Assembly: GCA_022819855.1 (NCBI GenBank) | Contig: JAJEGN010000022.1 | Location: 62,001-126,000 of the forward strand | Length of the DNA: 64,000 nucleotides | Origin: Gammaproteobacteria bacterium | GTDB taxonomy: Bacteria > Pseudomonadota > Gammaproteobacteria > Steroidobacterales > Rariloculaceae | Reading direction: 5' to 3' | In this document: positions 62,286 through 64,000 of the stretch, piece after piece | How positions within the stretch are numbered: the stretch's first letter is position 1 | How the letters are laid out: every line of letters starts with the position of its first letter | The notes under the pieces: model-generated | Told to the model about the DNA's origin: nothing | What the model saw: the letters and a program-made list of their open reading frames with translations, nothing else | Database searches by the model: none | Program-made: the position numbers and the translations under genes

Positions 62286-63830
62286 TCAATACCGTTTTCG
62301 CCAGACCCGTCGACCGTTCCACAGGTAGCGCCGGGACCCTCCGTCCCGCTCGATGAACTGAACGAACGGAAACCGGTCGGGCGCGCCGGGCTCCGGCAGG
62401 AAAACATCGCCGGCCGCAGGTTGCAGCGGGGTGGCAAAGCGCGTCTCGGGCCTTTCAGCGGGATCGCGGCGCGCGCGGTCCACCGCCATCCGCAAGCCTT
62501 GGTCGGACGCTGAACTGACGCGCACCGCTTCTGCCGCCGTCCTGTAGACGCCTTTGTGCCGCCCCAGATCCATGCTCTGGATCGCGTCTGCGGTCAACCG
62601 CTGCGGCAGCTTCAACAGGGCGAATTCCGGCAGGAATCGGCCGAACAGCCGCGCGGCGACGAGGAGCGCAGGCTGATCGCGTGACGCGATCACGAGCGCG
62701 GTACCGTGCGCCGGACGAATGCGCACGAGCACGGATGCGCCGGGCCAGGTCGAATGATGGCCGAACCAGTTCCGGCCGTACGACTTCCAGCCCAGGTAAA
62801 TTCCGCGTTCGAAGGGGCTCCAGCCCGGCAGCCCGAAGACTTCCGGGCGCTCGCAGGCCAACGCTCTCGCCGCATCGGGTCGGTCTCCGGCGGCCTGCGC
62901 TTGTTCCATCCCTCGCGCCCGTTGCTCGCCTTGTGTTCCTGTCTCCGTTGTCCCGCGTTGCCGAGCCGCGTCCGTTTCCGGCCATGTCGCCCGTACCGGC
63001 CATGTCGCGCCCGCGGCGGCGGGCATCCACGCGGCGCCCTCAGCCGATACCGCAGCTTTTTCGCCTGTCGTCCCCGCGGTTCCGCCGCGCGGCGACGCGC
63101 ATCCCTCGTCCGGCCACGCGTCGGGTCGGCAAATCGCGACGTGTTGCAGAAAGCGCAACAGGCCGGATACGGGTACCGCAAGTTGCTCGCCCCGCGACGC
63201 ACAGACATGCGCAGCGGCAGGCGCGTGAACCGGGTCGATGCCCGACGCCGACCGCATTCCGAGCGGCGTGAGCAGCCGATCCTGGAGCAGCGCCGCCCAA
63301 CTCGTCCCGGACAGTTTCTCGAGCACGGCGGCGATCAGCCAGGCACCGGCGTTGGAGTAGCTGTAGAGCTTCCCCGGCGCGAACAGCGGCGCGGCGGCCA
63401 CGAGCTGCCGAACCAGGCGCGGCGCGTCGATCTCGCCGTTCGGCAGACGCGGCGCGATGGTGACGGTCGAATCGTCCAGCCCGTGCGTGTGCTCGAGCAG
63501 ATGCCGCAGATCGATGCGTGAATACACGGCGCGCAGATTGGACGTCTCGTCGGACAGATACTCCGACACGGGACGGTCGAGCGCGACGCCGCCCGTCGAT
63601 TCCACCTGCCGGAGCAGCTCCGAGGTCAGTAGTTTGGCGATGCATCCGGCCGGGAAGACTTCGGGCGCTTCGCCTCCGCTCCCGCCCGCGACGCGCGCGA
63701 CCTGAACGATCCCCGCTGCCGTCACGCCGACTTCGATGTGCTCGCGGGCATGCCCGCGCGCGATCTCATCGAGCCGCCGCTGAAGATACCCGGGCTCAAG
63801 GTACGCAAATATGTCGGCCGACGACGGCAT
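62286..63830 (-). CDS. Beta-lactamase-fold protein with Cys nucleophile (CxxK) and low-complexity insert
   Basis: The product is 514 aa from the ATG at 63830; the frame stays open to 63992. The fold is shown by RHLLEHTHGLDD, LFAPGKLYSYSNAGAWLI, LLTPLGMRSASG and WFGHHSTWPG. The SxxK position is C63-I-A-K66 (FPAGCIAKLL), as in the sister gene at 59256. The second motif is intact (Y158-S-N160). Residues about 230-325 are a low-complexity Ala/Gly/Thr/Arg insertion before the HHS motif. No signal peptide is evident. Its location beyond HlyD suggests it belongs to the peptide-export island. A Cys-based acyl enzyme is inferred. Confidence 0.78.
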   Translation of the reverse strand: MPSSADIFAYLEPGYLQRRLDEIARGHAREHIEVGVTAAGIVQVARVAGGSGGEAPEVFPAGCIAKLLTSELLRQVESTGGVALDRPVSEYLSDETSNLRAVYSRIDLRHLLEHTHGLDDSTVTIAPRLPNGEIDAPRLVRQLVAAAPLFAPGKLYSYSNAGAWLIAAVLEKLSGTSWAALLQDRLLTPLGMRSASGIDPVHAPAAAHVCASRGEQLAVPVSGLLRFLQHVAICRPDAWPDEGCASPRGGTAGTTGEKAAVSAEGAAWMPAAAGATWPVRATWPETDAARQRGTTETGTQGEQRARGMEQAQAAGDRPDAARALACERPEVFGLPGWSPFERGIYLGWKSYGRNWFGHHSTWPGASVLVRIRPAHGTALVIASRDQPALLVAARLFGRFLPEFALLKLPQRLTADAIQSMDLGRHKGVYRTAAEAVRVSSASDQGLRMAVDRARRDPAERPETRFATPLQPAAGDVFLPEPGAPDRFPFVQFIERDGGSRRYLWNGRRVWRKRY

Positions 63831-64000
63831 GGCCACAGAAGACGACAGCACGCCCGTGCGCGTCAATCCGCATTTCGGCGCGGAATCATGAGTTTTTGGC
63901 CTCGACTCCCACAGCGCCGTCCGGCCCAATGTTCCGATGCAATCCCCAAGCTTCAGGCATTTCGCGCTGAGCGACCCGAACCGCATCGCCATCCGCGAAG

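Overview
The window is GC-rich, gene-dense bacterial DNA. A textbook sigma-32 promoter, two large TonB-dependent receptors, CvaB/HlyD-type export genes and many Sec, Tat and lipoprotein signals point to a Gram-negative proteobacterium, probably an uncultured, perhaps marine, gammaproteobacterium. The taxon is an inference. I found no rRNA, tRNA, CRISPR array or insertion sequence.

Left part (1-12.5 kb): a YceI protein, a Tat-exported GMC oxidoreductase with its small subunit, a secreted methyltransferase, and then the first copies of two secreted families that recur through the window. These are DUF6152 and an unnamed family that I call PDLxGIW (N-terminal PDLSGIW-like motif, then GDTLVVET, two conserved Cys). 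A PQQ-type sugar dehydrogenase heads a PDLxGIW-PDLxGIW-DUF6152 triplet. A monohaem membrane-anchored protein follows on the other strand.

11.5-19.4 kb: threonine catabolism (SDR-type threonine dehydrogenase plus Kbl); a probable selenoprotein of the UGSC type, read through an in-frame UGA that is followed by a SECIS-like hairpin; a thioredoxin-reductase-like flavoprotein; a lipoprotein prolyl oligopeptidase; and a small heat-shock protein with its sigma-32 promoter.

19.5-34.8 kb: the same PDLxGIW-PDLxGIW-DUF6152 triplet in inverted orientation, a natural DUF6152::PDLxGIW fusion, a PSCyt1/DUF1549/LamG/DUF1553 giant protein with a DUF1501 partner, alternating DUF6282 hydrolase-like and cupin genes, and a penicillin-acylase-family Ntn hydrolase.

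34.9-54.4 kb: an isoquinoline-oxidoreductase-like molybdenum enzyme with its 2Fe-2S subunit, a solitary XRE antitoxin-like gene, two closely related TonB receptors flanking a haem/beta-propeller lipoprotein and a reductive-dehalogenase-like iron-sulfur protein with an internal duplication, an operon divergent from an IclR regulator, a haem-containing propeller protein, and another DUF6152/PDLxGIW pair. Most of these products are exported, so the region looks like envelope machinery for uptake and oxidation of unusual organic compounds.

54.4-64 kb: a peptide-export island. It holds a C39-peptidase ABC transporter, an HlyD adaptor, two double-glycine-type precursor peptides each followed by a small two-helix (immunity-like) protein and a GC-rich hairpin, a Cys-containing small peptide, an acyl-carrier-like protein, and two beta-lactamase-fold proteins in which the SxxK nucleophile is Cys (CxxK). 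This is the best candidate for an undescribed system; the selenoprotein and the DUF6152/PDLxGIW modules are the next best.
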